Below, piece after piece: positions 10,578 to 18,394 of a stretch of 64,000 nucleotides of DNA. Location: NCBI GenBank assembly GCA_003209655.1, contig QCPW01000001.1, forward strand, positions 372,001 to 436,000. Reading direction: 5' to 3'. The stretch's first letter is position 1. Each line of letters opens with the position of its first letter. The stretch comes from Prochlorococcus sp. AG-442-M23. Its GTDB lineage: Bacteria; Cyanobacteriota; Cyanobacteriia; PCC-6307; Cyanobiaceae. The notes below the pieces were generated by a model, which made no database searches, was not told the origin of the DNA, and worked only from the letters and a program-made list of their open reading frames with translations. A program made the position numbers and the translations under genes.

Positions 10578-11816
10578 TTGAGTCAGCTTCAGACTAATTG
10601 GTCATTTGTTAGTGATGGTGAGGAAACACCTGATGGTTTTTCTTTCGCTGGCATCGCAGCAGGATTAAAGGATTCCAAGAAGAAAGACCTGGCTTTAATA
10701 TTAGCCCCAGAAGATAGCATTTGTAGTGGTCTGTTTACACAATCAATAGTTCGAGCATCTTGTATAGATATTTCTGAACAAAGGATAAAAAAATCTTCAG
10801 GTCTTATAAGAGCAATATTAATAAACTCGGGACAAGCAAATGCATGTACAGGAGATTTCGGTATTCAACATACTTTAATTGCTACTAAGGAGATCTCTAA
10901 ATTATTAGGAATTAATGAAGAAGAAGTTTTAATGTGCTCAACTGGTGTAATTGGGATACCTATACAAATAAAAAATTTAATTGATAATTTACCTAATTTG
11001 GTCAAGGAGTTAAAAACAAATAGTCTACAGAATGCTGCGGAAGCTATTTTAACTACTGATTTAGTTGATAAAAAAATAACTATAGAAACATTAATTGAAG
11101 GTAGAAAGGTAAAGATATCTGGTTTCGCAAAAGGATCAGGAATGATTTATCCAAATATGGCTACAATGTTAGCCTTTCTTACATGTGATGTTGGGGTCGA
11201 TAAAGAAGAATGGGATAAGATGATTGCTATTGCTGTTAAAAAGTCTTTTAATGCTATTTCGGTTGATGGAGAGACCAGTACCAATGATGCCTTTATAGGA
11301 ATAAATTCAGGGAAAAAAGTTGATAAGAAATTTCTATCAAAGATTCAATCAGGAATCGATATGGTATGTCAAAGCTTGGCAAAAAGTATTGCTAGAGATG
11401 GAGAAGGAGCAAATTGTTTGTTAGAGGTGCTGGTTGAGGGAGCAAAGAATAATTCGAATGCAATTAAGATGGCTAAATCTATATGTAATTCTTCACTAGT
11501 AAAAACTGCAATTCATGGTTGTGATCCAAATTGGGGCAGAATTATTTCAGCTGCAGGGAATTCCGGGATTAAATTTAAACTTAATCAAGTTGATCTATAT
11601 ATAGGTAATCATCAGATTTTGGAAAAAGGTAAATTGAATCAATACGACTCTCAAAAAGTTATTGATTATATGAAGTCAAGAATGAATGGTAAATATTTGA
11701 TAGAAGACATCCTGAGAATTAGTATTAATCTTAATTCCGGGCAATCCCGTGGGACTGCTTGGGGATGTGACCTTTCTAAAAAGTATGTTGCAATAAATAG
11801 CGAATATACAACTTAG
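10578..11816 (+). CDS. argJ: Bifunctional ornithine acetyltransferase / N-acetylglutamate synthase
   Basis: Catalyses the cyclic step of arginine synthesis, moving the acetyl group from N-acetylornithine to glutamate. The 412 aa precursor self-cleaves before the nucleophile Thr in YPNMATMLAFL (T196), giving alpha and beta chains. The start is TTG at 10578. The C-terminus ends INSEYTT. A degraded second copy of exactly this tail occurs at 13584-13617. A hairpin follows the stop codon at 11822-11842. Confidence 0.97.
   Translation: MSQLQTNWSFVSDGEETPDGFSFAGIAAGLKDSKKKDLALILAPEDSICSGLFTQSIVRASCIDISEQRIKKSSGLIRAILINSGQANACTGDFGIQHTLIATKEISKLLGINEEEVLMCSTGVIGIPIQIKNLIDNLPNLVKELKTNSLQNAAEAILTTDLVDKKITIETLIEGRKVKISGFAKGSGMIYPNMATMLAFLTCDVGVDKEEWDKMIAIAVKKSFNAISVDGETSTNDAFIGINSGKKVDKKFLSKIQSGIDMVCQSLAKSIARDGEGANCLLEVLVEGAKNNSNAIKMAKSICNSSLVKTAIHGCDPNWGRIISAAGNSGIKFKLNQVDLYIGNHQILEKGKLNQYDSQKVIDYMKSRMNGKYLIEDILRISINLNSGQSRGTAWGCDLSKKYVAINSEYTT
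11783..11816 (+). repeat. Left copy of the argJ 3'-end direct repeat
   Basis: Last 34 bases of argJ, ending in its TAG. They are matched at 13584-13617 by a same-length segment that shares its first 7 bases and an exact 17-base run, aatagcgaatatacaac (11796-11812 and 13597-13613). In the argJ frame both copies read YV-x-INSEYTT-stop; they differ by a synonymous ACT/ACA codon and TAG/TAA. The arrangement resembles an attachment site at a gene 3' end. Confidence 0.7.
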
Positions 11817-11821
11817 TCTAA

Positions 11822-11842
11822 ATCCATTGTGCTGCAATGGAT
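11822..11842 (+). terminator. Hairpin after argJ
   Basis: Perfect 8-bp stem (atccattg / caatggat) with a 5-base loop, starting five bases after the argJ stop. No clean T-run follows directly, only a T-rich stretch from about 11851, so terminator activity is plausible but unproven. Confidence 0.45.
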
Positions 11843-11922
11843 CTCAGTCATTTTACTTTTATATGGCAGAGTTATAACCCTTGATTTCTACATAATTAAT
11901 TTTTTTCATAACTAGAAAATAT

Positions 11923-12222
11923 TTAATTATTTTTTTCTAGCTTCCATTTGTCAAAGATTAATTTCATTTCTCTTTCGTAATATTTTACTTCCTTTGAGAA
12001 CTGTAGATTTTTAATAATTAACCAAAAAGGAAATCTAAATGTATAAGCAATAGAAACAATATAAAATTCTGTAAAAGATGGTTTCCTTGGAAGAGGTAAT
12101 TTTCTTGATTTTGCCCAATCAATACATTGTTTTAGTTGCTTATCACTTGCCGCAATTTTTCTTTTACATCTCCAGTAAGAGAATAGATAAATACAAATAA
12201 AAAAAAGTAAGGTATATTTCAA
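11923..12222 (-). CDS. Small membrane-anchored protein of unknown function
   Basis: 99 aa, family not recognised. A short hydrophobic segment (about residues 3-17) is followed by a basic, Lys/Arg-rich soluble part with a second hydrophobic stretch near 50-66 (FYIVSIAYTFRFPFWLII). The start is TTG at 12222, two bases after the stop of the SHOCT-domain ORF, which suggests translational coupling and one mRNA. It lies inside the segment bounded by the argJ-tail repeats. Confidence 0.6.
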   Translation of the reverse strand: MKYTLLFFICIYLFSYWRCKRKIAASDKQLKQCIDWAKSRKLPLPRKPSFTEFYIVSIAYTFRFPFWLIIKNLQFSKEVKYYEREMKLIFDKWKLEKNN

Positions 12223-12224
12223 GA

Positions 12225-12404
12225 TTAAATATCAAGGATTATTTTTCTTCTCATTGACTCATATTCCTCATCATTAATAATATTTCTTTTATGTAAATCT
12301 TTAATTTTTTGAAGTCTTAGTTCTACATTTCCAGAATTACCTTTGCCAATCGTGTAAGCGATATAACCAATTAAAATTACAAAACCAATTATGTAGTAAA
12401 CCAT
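12225..12404 (-). CDS. SHOCT-domain small membrane protein
   Basis: 59 aa, starting at ATG. An N-terminal transmembrane helix (about residues 3-19, YYIIGFVILIGYIAYTI) is followed by a C-terminal helix pair matching the SHOCT pattern: L-x-K-I-K-D-L, then NIINDEEYESMRRKI. SHOCT is a short oligomerisation-type domain often found at the end of small membrane or phage-related proteins. It is the first gene of a two-gene minus-strand unit with the 99-aa protein. The function is unknown; the domain recognition is my reading of the pattern. Confidence 0.65.
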   Translation of the reverse strand: MVYYIIGFVILIGYIAYTIGKGNSGNVELRLQKIKDLHKRNIINDEEYESMRRKIILDI

Positions 12405-12554
12405 TAAAAGAATTGTGAATTAACTATATATTAGTAAATTTCTGCGTTAAAAATTTTATTGATAAACTAATTCATTAATAATAAAAAAAGTTAAAGAAAT
12501 TTAATTTGCATTCTATTCAGAGTTCGCTTATATAAGTTTCCTTAAAAAAATAAA

Positions 12555-13448
12555 ATGGAAAAAGAAAGTATTCCTGAACGAACAAAAGTCATTGGAGAGA
12601 TATTGAGTACTAAATTTGAAGAAATCGAAAGTCGTGCTTTAGGTAATAGTGAATCTGGAATCCCAGTATCATTTTATGATTTTGATGCTTTAACTCAAGG
12701 TTTACCAAGGGGAGGATTGATTGTCTTGGGAGGAAGACCTGCAATGGGCAAGACATCATTGTCTTTGAATATGGCCTTGAATGTTTCTAAAACTCAGAAT
12801 CTTCCAGTTTGCCTATTTCATTTGGAGATAAGTAAGGAACAGATATCTAATAGATTTTTATCAATGGAATTAGGAATAGAATCAGGCAGATTAAGAACTG
12901 GCAGATTACAACTTGATGAATGGTCTTTATTGAGTGAAGGGATTGATTCTTTGAGCAAATTACCCTTACACATAACAGATCAACCAATCAGTTCAATTCA
13001 AGAGATGCAATCAATCTGTCAAAAGATTAAGGAGGAGTCAGAAAAAAAGAGTTTAGGACTTGTAATTCTTGATTATGTTCAATTACTCGATTATTTGCCT
13101 ATTTCTGATGTATCAAATAGAGAAGAATATTTATTGAAATTAGTGAAGAGTCTTAAAAGAATGGCAGAGGAACTTAATGTCCCTATAATTATTATTTCTC
13201 AACTTAGTAAGGATGTAGAGAAAAGAAGAAATAAGAGACCAATGTTAAGTGATATCAGAGACTTTGAACCTCTTGAGGTGTATTCAGATATTATTACCAT
13301 GATTTATAGAGATGAATATTACAATCCAGAAACTGAAGATAGAGGTATTGCTGAAATTATTACCTGTAAACATAGGAACGGACCAGTAGGAACAGTTAAA
13401 TTATTATTTGAACCGCAATTTACTAGATATAGAAATCTTGCTGCTTAA
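12555..13448 (+). CDS. DnaB C-terminal-domain-like ATPase without the N-terminal domain
   Basis: RecA-fold ATPase resembling only the helicase half of DnaB. The 297 aa show Walker A GRPAMGKT (60-67), Walker B LVILDYVQL (169-177), the sensor-like IIIISQLSKDVEKRRNKRP stretch, and the C-terminal KHRNGPVGTV that in DnaB carries the arginine finger. A full DnaB is about 450 aa with an N-terminal primase-interaction domain; that is absent here. The segment that in DnaB reads close to ESGxIEQDAD is replaced by RDFEPLEVYSD. It may be an accessory or regulatory ATPase rather than the replicative helicase. It lies inside the argJ-repeat-bounded segment and is followed by a hairpin. Confidence 0.8.
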   Translation: MEKESIPERTKVIGEILSTKFEEIESRALGNSESGIPVSFYDFDALTQGLPRGGLIVLGGRPAMGKTSLSLNMALNVSKTQNLPVCLFHLEISKEQISNRFLSMELGIESGRLRTGRLQLDEWSLLSEGIDSLSKLPLHITDQPISSIQEMQSICQKIKEESEKKSLGLVILDYVQLLDYLPISDVSNREEYLLKLVKSLKRMAEELNVPIIIISQLSKDVEKRRNKRPMLSDIRDFEPLEVYSDIITMIYRDEYYNPETEDRGIAEIITCKHRNGPVGTVKLLFEPQFTRYRNLAA

Positions 13449-13472
13449 ATAGTCATTTTTTAACTATTAATG

Positions 13473-13494
13473 AAGCACTAATAAAACAGTGCTT
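13473..13494 (+). terminator. Hairpin after the DnaB-like gene
   Basis: Inverted repeat aagcact / agtgctt around an 8-base AT-rich loop, 25 bases past the stop codon. The T-tract after it is short, so it is a weak or imperfect terminator candidate. Confidence 0.45.
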
Positions 13495-13583
13495 TAGTCA
13501 TAGCAATACCTGTGAGCGAGATAAATCAAAATAAAACACTAATCTTATCCTTGAGAGTTATTGGTATGACTGACTTTTAACCT

Positions 13584-13617
13584 GTATGTTTTTATCAATA
13601 GCGAATATACAACATAA
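13584..13617 (+). repeat. Right copy of the argJ 3'-end direct repeat (att-like remnant)
   Basis: Non-coding here, but in frame it reads TAT GTT TTT ATC AAT AGC GAA TAT ACA ACA TAA (YVFINSEYTT-stop), against YVAINSEYTT-stop at the true argJ end. The shared core is 17 identical bases (13597-13613). Upstream similarity fades into weak matches, and an in-frame stop is present shortly before. It marks the right edge of a 1.8-kb segment. Confidence 0.7.
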
Positions 13618-13768
13618 AGTTTTAACGAGTTTATGACTTATACAACTTTTTTATTTTGATCATCTTGCTTATGTAATTGTGGTAAAGTTTTTGCATCGAA
13701 AATATGGCTTATTAAAAATTTAAGACATTATGCAAAAGATCTATATTTATTAAGAACTGGATGAAATT

Positions 13769-14479
13769 ATGAGATTATCAATTGCTATTCCAACTTTTGA
13801 ATATAAAGGAAGAGGTACAGAATTTTTAGATTTTCTTTTTAGAACTATAGAGATTCAAACTTTTAAAGATTTTGAGGTGGTTGTATCTGACCATAGTAAA
13901 GATGATAAATTAGTTGACATTATTGATAATTTTAAAGATAAGTTTGATATTAGATATATTAAAAATAAAAATGATCTAAATAATGGTTCTTCGAATACTA
14001 ATAATGCTTTAAGGAATTGTTCTGGAGATATAGTAAAGATCATGTTTCAGGATGATTTTTTTTATGATCATGAAGCACTACAAAAGATATATGATTCTTT
14101 TGATGATGAACATCATTGGTTAGTTTGTGGTTCAAATCATACAAAAGATAATGGGAAAAGTTTTTTTCGGGACTTTTATCCAAGATGGAATAAAAAAATA
14201 ATAAAAGGTGTAAATACTATTAGTTCGCCATCAGTTATGGCTGCTAAAAAGAGGGTATTTGATCAAATAATGTTTGATGAATCTTTGGTTATGATGATGG
14301 ACTGTGAAATTTATTATCATATTAAAAAAGAATTTGGAGAACCAATATATCTTCATGATGTTTTAGTCTCAAATCGGGTTCACAAAGATCAAATATCTTT
14401 CAAATATAATTCTTCATCAAATTCTGCTACTGACCTTGATCGTGAGGTTAAATATTGTATATCAAAACATTTGAATTGA
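13769..14479 (+). CDS. Family 2 glycosyltransferase
   Basis: GT-A fold sugar transferase, probably acting on a surface polysaccharide; donor and acceptor are unknown. The 236 aa start RLSIAIPTFEYKGRG, the usual N-terminal strand of family 2, followed by FKDFEVVVSDHSKDD. The acidic IMFQDDFFYD near residue 93-99 is the likely metal/nucleotide site. It is short for the family, with no membrane helices. It stands alone between the argJ-tail copy and the convergent parA pair, which suggests an accessory gene. Confidence 0.8.
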   Translation: MRLSIAIPTFEYKGRGTEFLDFLFRTIEIQTFKDFEVVVSDHSKDDKLVDIIDNFKDKFDIRYIKNKNDLNNGSSNTNNALRNCSGDIVKIMFQDDFFYDHEALQKIYDSFDDEHHWLVCGSNHTKDNGKSFFRDFYPRWNKKIIKGVNTISSPSVMAAKKRVFDQIMFDESLVMMMDCEIYYHIKKEFGEPIYLHDVLVSNRVHKDQISFKYNSSSNSATDLDREVKYCISKHLN

Positions 14480-14562
14480 ATTTTTACGTTAGGACTACTT
14501 AAAGTTTTTTGGAAGATATAATTTTTCCATTAAAAATAAAAACACAAAAATTAAAAGAGTTT

Positions 14563-14593
14563 GATTTAAAGAAAAATTATTTTTCTTTAAATC
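14563..14593. terminator. Perfect 14-bp hairpin between convergent genes
   Basis: gatttaaagaaaaa and its exact complement flank a 3-base loop. The stem is A-rich on one side and T-rich on the other, and it sits between the glycosyltransferase (plus) and the ParA unit (minus), so it could end transcription in both directions. Confidence 0.6.
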
Positions 14594-14671
14594 TCTCTTA
14601 TACCTTTAGTCATAACCTTAATAAATAACAAATTTATTAATAATTTTATGTGTAAACGGAAAGTAAATAAA

Positions 14672-14914
14672 CTACTTAATTTTTAGTAAATCCATTGGGA
14701 GATAATCATTTATATACAGAAAAAGGGTTATTAAGGTTCCAATTGTAGATCCAACAAAACTTACAAAAAAATTATTTAATAATTTAAAGTTATTAACTTC
14801 TTGATTTTCGCTTTCACCCTCTTTGTAATTGCTAGACTCTACAACTTTTAAGCGCTGATTGGTTGTTGGTTGCTTAAGTTGTTGGTGTCGGATGAGTGCT
14901 TCGAAATCAGGCAT
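14672..14914 (-). CDS. Small single-pass membrane protein overlapping parA
   Basis: 80 aa, no family recognised. The polar N-terminal half (about 1-45, rich in Gln, Glu and Asn) is followed by one clear transmembrane helix (about 48-68, FFVSFVGSTIGTLITLFLYI) and a short tail. The ATG lies inside the 3' end of the upstream ParA-like gene in another frame, an overlap of 67 bases, which is long. No in-frame ATG lies further downstream before the membrane segment. Co-transcription with the ATPase is likely; a membrane-anchoring role is only a guess. Confidence 0.5.
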   Translation of the reverse strand: MPDFEALIRHQQLKQPTTNQRLKVVESSNYKEGESENQEVNNFKLLNNFFVSFVGSTIGTLITLFLYINDYLPMDLLKIK

Positions 14915-15519
14915 GGAATTTGAGATGCAATTGAACAGTAGGCAGACCAGCCCGTCATTCGACGAGGATCTGATCTTCCTAAATCATCAACAGCTTCACA
15001 AACGGCATTTCCTGATGCCTCAGCTTTGTCAAAAGCTGAAAGTAAAGGAATAAATGTATCAAAAACGTATAAACCGAAATTTTCCAACGCTGCCTTAGCT
15101 TGTTGTGCTGCTTTTTGTTGCCTAAAATCTACTTTTACAATCACGACTGCATGATTAACTTTTAAAGTATTCAATAAGCTGGCTAATTCAACAGTTAATT
15201 CAACAGACCTTGCTTTTGCAGTTGTGGGTAGAATTACTAAATCTGATCCGTATGCAAGATGTTTAAGTTCTTCTTTATCACTACTTGCTTGGCCATCAGT
15301 AATAACAATTTCGGAGGATCTGGAGGCTTTTGCTGCCGTACTAACTGGAAAAACGGGAAATGGAAGTTTACCTCTGGATGAGTAGGCTAAAGCTGATCTA
15401 TTTTTATCAGCATCAACTATACATACTTTTTTTCCCTCAGAATGCCATACACTTGCAAGGTGAATACTTGTACAAGTTTTAGCAACGCCTCCTTTTTGAC
15501 CACAAACAGTAATAAACAA
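14848..15519 (-). CDS. ParA/MinD-family ATPase
   Basis: Deviant-Walker P-loop ATPase of the chromosome/cargo-partitioning type. The 223 aa begin FITVCGQKGGVAKTCTS with the signature lysine K9 and the P-loop lysine K14, followed by IVDADKNRSA (switch I) and a LVILPTTAKA strand. There is no ParB gene beside it, so it may position something other than the chromosome. By eye the gene has more G+C than its neighbours, a possible sign of different ancestry. The start is ATG at 15519, divergent from the aldo/keto reductase. Confidence 0.85.
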   Translation of the reverse strand: MFITVCGQKGGVAKTCTSIHLASVWHSEGKKVCIVDADKNRSALAYSSRGKLPFPVFPVSTAAKASRSSEIVITDGQASSDKEELKHLAYGSDLVILPTTAKARSVELTVELASLLNTLKVNHAVVIVKVDFRQQKAAQQAKAALENFGLYVFDTFIPLLSAFDKAEASGNAVCEAVDDLGRSDPRRMTGWSAYCSIASQIPCLISKHSSDTNNLSNQQPISA

Positions 15520-15668
15520 TTTTTTACTTATTTTCCTTACTTTGGAGAATAATTTCTGAATGTCAATAGGTAATTATTTGAAAAGTTTGAAAACTTATAT
15601 TTCCTAACTATTCTTTTGAGGGATATATAGTTTCGAGTAATGTTAGAAGTATGTTTAAACAAGAGTAA

Positions 15669-16631
15669 GTGAAAAAAAGAATTGGTTTAGGAACTTGGTC
15701 TTGGGGGAACAAATTTTTTTGGAACTATCAAACTAGTAATGATGATGATCTACGCGAGACTTTTAAGGAAGCTTTAAAAAGAGGGTTTAACTTAATTGAT
15801 ACTGCAGATTCTTATGGGACTGGAAAACTTAATGGTAGAAGTGAGGAACTTTTAGGAAAATTTTTATTGGATACTTCTTCTGCTCAAAAAAAAAGAATTC
15901 AAATAGGAACAAAACTTGCTCCTTATCCATGGAGAATAGGTAATAAGGGGTTTAATAAGCCTTTTTTAAAAAGTTTAGAAAGATTAAATAATAAATTAGA
16001 TATAGTCCAAATTCATTGGTCAACAGCAAAATATAATCCATGGCAAGAACTTCAATTATTAAATAATCTTTGTGATCTAATGGATCAAGGTTTTAATTTT
16101 CAAATTGGATTATCAAATATTGGACCCCAAAGATTAAAGAAAATTATTCAATACTTATCAAAAAGAGATAAGAAACTTAAAAGTGTTCAGATTCAGTACT
16201 CTTTATTGTCTCCGGATTCGAAAAAACAGGCAAAAGTAAAAGCAATTTGTAAAGAAAATAATATTGATTTCTTAGCCTATAGTCCTTTATCTTTCGGAAT
16301 ATTATGTATAGATCCTGATAAAGATGAAGAAAAACAAAATTCCTTTATAAGAAGTTTGATTTTTAAAAACTATAAAAAATCAACTACAGATTTAAGAAGA
16401 TGTATCAAAAAGATTGCCGTTTCAAGATCAGTTTCTCAGGCACAAGTAGCAATTAATTGGTGCTTTTATCAAGGGGCTATTCCACTTGTCGGGATGAGGA
16501 AGAAGTCTCAAGTTATTGATATATCTAATGTATTTAAATGGGATTTAAATGAAAAAGAGTTTAAAATTCTTCAACAAGCCTCTCAAAATTGTATAAAAAA
16601 AATGCCAAGTAATCCTTTTTCAAGTTTGTGA
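15669..16631 (+). CDS. Aldo/keto reductase
   Basis: NAD(P)H-dependent (beta/alpha)8-barrel oxidoreductase; substrate unknown. The 320 aa carry the catalytic tetrad: D44 and Y49 in IDTADSYG, K82 in GTKLAP and H116 in VQIHWS. The C-terminal cofactor-binding part has IPLVGMRKKSQV. The start is GTG at 15669. It is a single gene followed by a 43-aa minus-strand ORF. Confidence 0.93.
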   Translation: MKKRIGLGTWSWGNKFFWNYQTSNDDDLRETFKEALKRGFNLIDTADSYGTGKLNGRSEELLGKFLLDTSSAQKKRIQIGTKLAPYPWRIGNKGFNKPFLKSLERLNNKLDIVQIHWSTAKYNPWQELQLLNNLCDLMDQGFNFQIGLSNIGPQRLKKIIQYLSKRDKKLKSVQIQYSLLSPDSKKQAKVKAICKENNIDFLAYSPLSFGILCIDPDKDEEKQNSFIRSLIFKNYKKSTTDLRRCIKKIAVSRSVSQAQVAINWCFYQGAIPLVGMRKKSQVIDISNVFKWDLNEKEFKILQQASQNCIKKMPSNPFSSL

Positions 16632-16649
16632 AAGAAATTCGCTAAATTC

Positions 16650-16781
16650 TTATGCAGATACTTTATTATTTTTTTTAAGACTATTACTCCATAATTCTGT
16701 TGGAAATTTTTTACCCGCAAATCTTATTACTTTAGGTTTAAATCTTTTAAGTAAATCATAAATATTTTTCTCAGTATTCAT
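16650..16781 (-). CDS. Putative 43-aa basic protein
   Basis: Small ORF with an ATG start and TAA stop, rich in Lys, with no hydrophobic segment. Its sequence includes YDLLKRFKPKVIRFAGKKF and ELWSNSLKK. No family recognised. It lies downstream of ssrA on the same strand. Its size makes the call tentative; conservation in related strains would decide it. Confidence 0.4.
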   Translation of the reverse strand: MNTEKNIYDLLKRFKPKVIRFAGKKFPTELWSNSLKKNNKVSA

Positions 16782-16937
16782 TTTCAAAGTAAGATTTTTA
16801 ATTACCTTAAAATAATTTTTCGATTAATTTCTAAGTGTTTATACTCATAAAATATCTAAAAAAAATTCTGATACAACCTATTGCAGTAAATTTTACAAAT
16901 TAAAAAATTATTTAATACTAAATTTCGATAAATTTAA

Positions 16938-17200
16938 AATGGTGGAGCCCTTCCAGACTCCTTGTATCATTTGGTTGATAAGGCTGATATTACCCCATCT
17001 CCTTTGAGATCAAACGGCAACTGGTGCTGTTTGACGGGAGAAACTAACGATTTTGTTAGCGTTTGTGTTTTTGCTCTAACCGAGCAGGCTTCAGTCATCT
17101 TCCTTACGCCCCGTCGAAACCATTACAACCCCAAAAGAGGATGGAGTTGAGCGGAATCGAACCGCTGTCCGAAACATCGGTTGAGATCACCTAGTCCATT
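16938..17200 (-). ncRNA. ssrA: Two-piece permuted tmRNA
   Basis: Trans-translation RNA that rescues stalled ribosomes. On the minus strand the order is permuted: the acceptor part with T-arm (GGTTCGATTCC) and 3' end at about 17142 comes first. A 9-base spacer follows, and then the 5' end of the coding part at 17132 (GGGGTTGTAATGGTTTCGAC). GGGGUUG and CAACUCC pair into the acceptor stem. The tag frame at 17060-17010 starts at the resume codon GCT and reads ANKIVSFSRQTAPVAV, then TGA. CCA is not encoded. The outer ends are estimates. This layout is known for marine Synechococcus and Prochlorococcus. Confidence 0.93.
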
Positions 17201-17268
17201 GGACATTTACATTCTGGCAGGCAAAATGAGGATTGAATAGTTATTTCATTAATTTCTTTAATATATAT

Positions 17269-18393
17269 ATGAAAGTAATTGGATCAGTTCCTGAAGGGTT
17301 GGAGAAATGTTTAGCTAAAGAAATTGTTGATTTGGGTGGATTTAATATTGATACATATAAAAGATCAGTTTCTTTTGAGTGTGATTATGCGACTTTCTAT
17401 AGAATCCATTTTTTTTCAAGAGTTGCTTTTCGTTTTTACAGAGAAATTGCACGTTTTCCCTGCCATGACAGATCCTCTTTATATGAAGGAGTTAGAGAGT
17501 CATTTAATTGGTTGCAATGGTTACCTTCTGAAAAAACATTCAATATAAAAGTAACTGGCAAAACTTCATCTTTAAGTCATTCTCATTTCACAGCTCTTGA
17601 GATTAAAAATTCAATAACAGATCTGCAAAGATCTGTTTGGAATAAAAGATCAAATATTTCTTTAGATAATCCAGATTTAGTAATTCACTTGCATCTAAAT
17701 AATGATCTGGCTGTTTTAAGCTTACAGAGTAGTGTTAATAGTCTTCATAAAAGAGGTTATAGACCTGCTGTTGGGAATGCTCCACTGAAAGAAAATTTAG
17801 CTTCTGGATTGTTAAAGATAACTGAATGGAACGGGACTAAACCTTTGATTGATCTTATGTGTGGTTCAGGAACCTTTTTAATAGAGGCTATTAACCAAAG
17901 TCTTAAAGTTCCACTTAAATCCCAGAAACGTTATCTTTTTGAAAATTGGTTTGATTTTAAAAAAGATATTTTTTTAGATGAAAGAAATAAGGCTACAAAA
18001 AAAGTCGTTACCTTTGCTAACTTACCAAAAGTAATTGGTTGTGAGATTAATAAAGATGTTTGTCATCAGGCAAAAGTTAATTTTTCAATGGCAGGTCTTG
18101 AAAATTACATTGAATTATTAAATGATGATTTTACAAAAATTCAATTCAAGTCTTCAGAAGGATTGATTTTATGTAATCCCCCTTATGGAAAAAAATTAGG
18201 CGATGAAAATGAATTAATTGATTTATATATGCGTATGGGAGAATTTTTGAAGAAAAAATTTTCAGGCTGGGAATTCTGGTTACTCAGTGGTAATCGAAGA
18301 CTTACAAAACATTTAAAAATGAAATCATCTTTGAAAATTCCAGTAAGTAATGGAGGTATTGATTGTAGATGGATCAAATATTTAATAAGGTAA
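17269..18393 (+). CDS. THUMP-domain RNA methyltransferase (RlmL/YcbY-type)
   Basis: SAM-dependent N2-guanine-type methyltransferase, probably acting on 23S rRNA. It has an N-terminal THUMP RNA-binding domain (about 45-155) and then the UPF0020 methylase domain, with the SAM motif DLMCGSGTFLIEA near 193 and the catalytic CNPPYGKKLG near 303. I chose the ATG at 17269 (MKVIGSVPEGLEKCLAKE), giving 374 aa. An upstream TTG would add 12 hydrophobic residues that do not look like the family's N-terminus. Its promoter would lie close to that of the divergent ssrA. Confidence 0.88.
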   Translation: MKVIGSVPEGLEKCLAKEIVDLGGFNIDTYKRSVSFECDYATFYRIHFFSRVAFRFYREIARFPCHDRSSLYEGVRESFNWLQWLPSEKTFNIKVTGKTSSLSHSHFTALEIKNSITDLQRSVWNKRSNISLDNPDLVIHLHLNNDLAVLSLQSSVNSLHKRGYRPAVGNAPLKENLASGLLKITEWNGTKPLIDLMCGSGTFLIEAINQSLKVPLKSQKRYLFENWFDFKKDIFLDERNKATKKVVTFANLPKVIGCEINKDVCHQAKVNFSMAGLENYIELLNDDFTKIQFKSSEGLILCNPPYGKKLGDENELIDLYMRMGEFLKKKFSGWEFWLLSGNRRLTKHLKMKSSLKIPVSNGGIDCRWIKYLIR

Positions 18394-18394
18394 T

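Larger units (their letters stand above)
13449..13768. other. Intergenic region with terminator and argJ-tail copy
   Basis: 320 bases between the DnaB-like gene and the glycosyltransferase. It holds a hairpin (13473-13494), the second argJ tail (13584-13617) and otherwise AT-rich sequence. I see no further ORF or RNA gene in it. Confidence 0.6.

Noticed and set aside
16962-17150. 62-aa plus-strand ORF
   Set aside because: It lies wholly on the complementary strand of the tmRNA and reflects RNA structure, not a protein.
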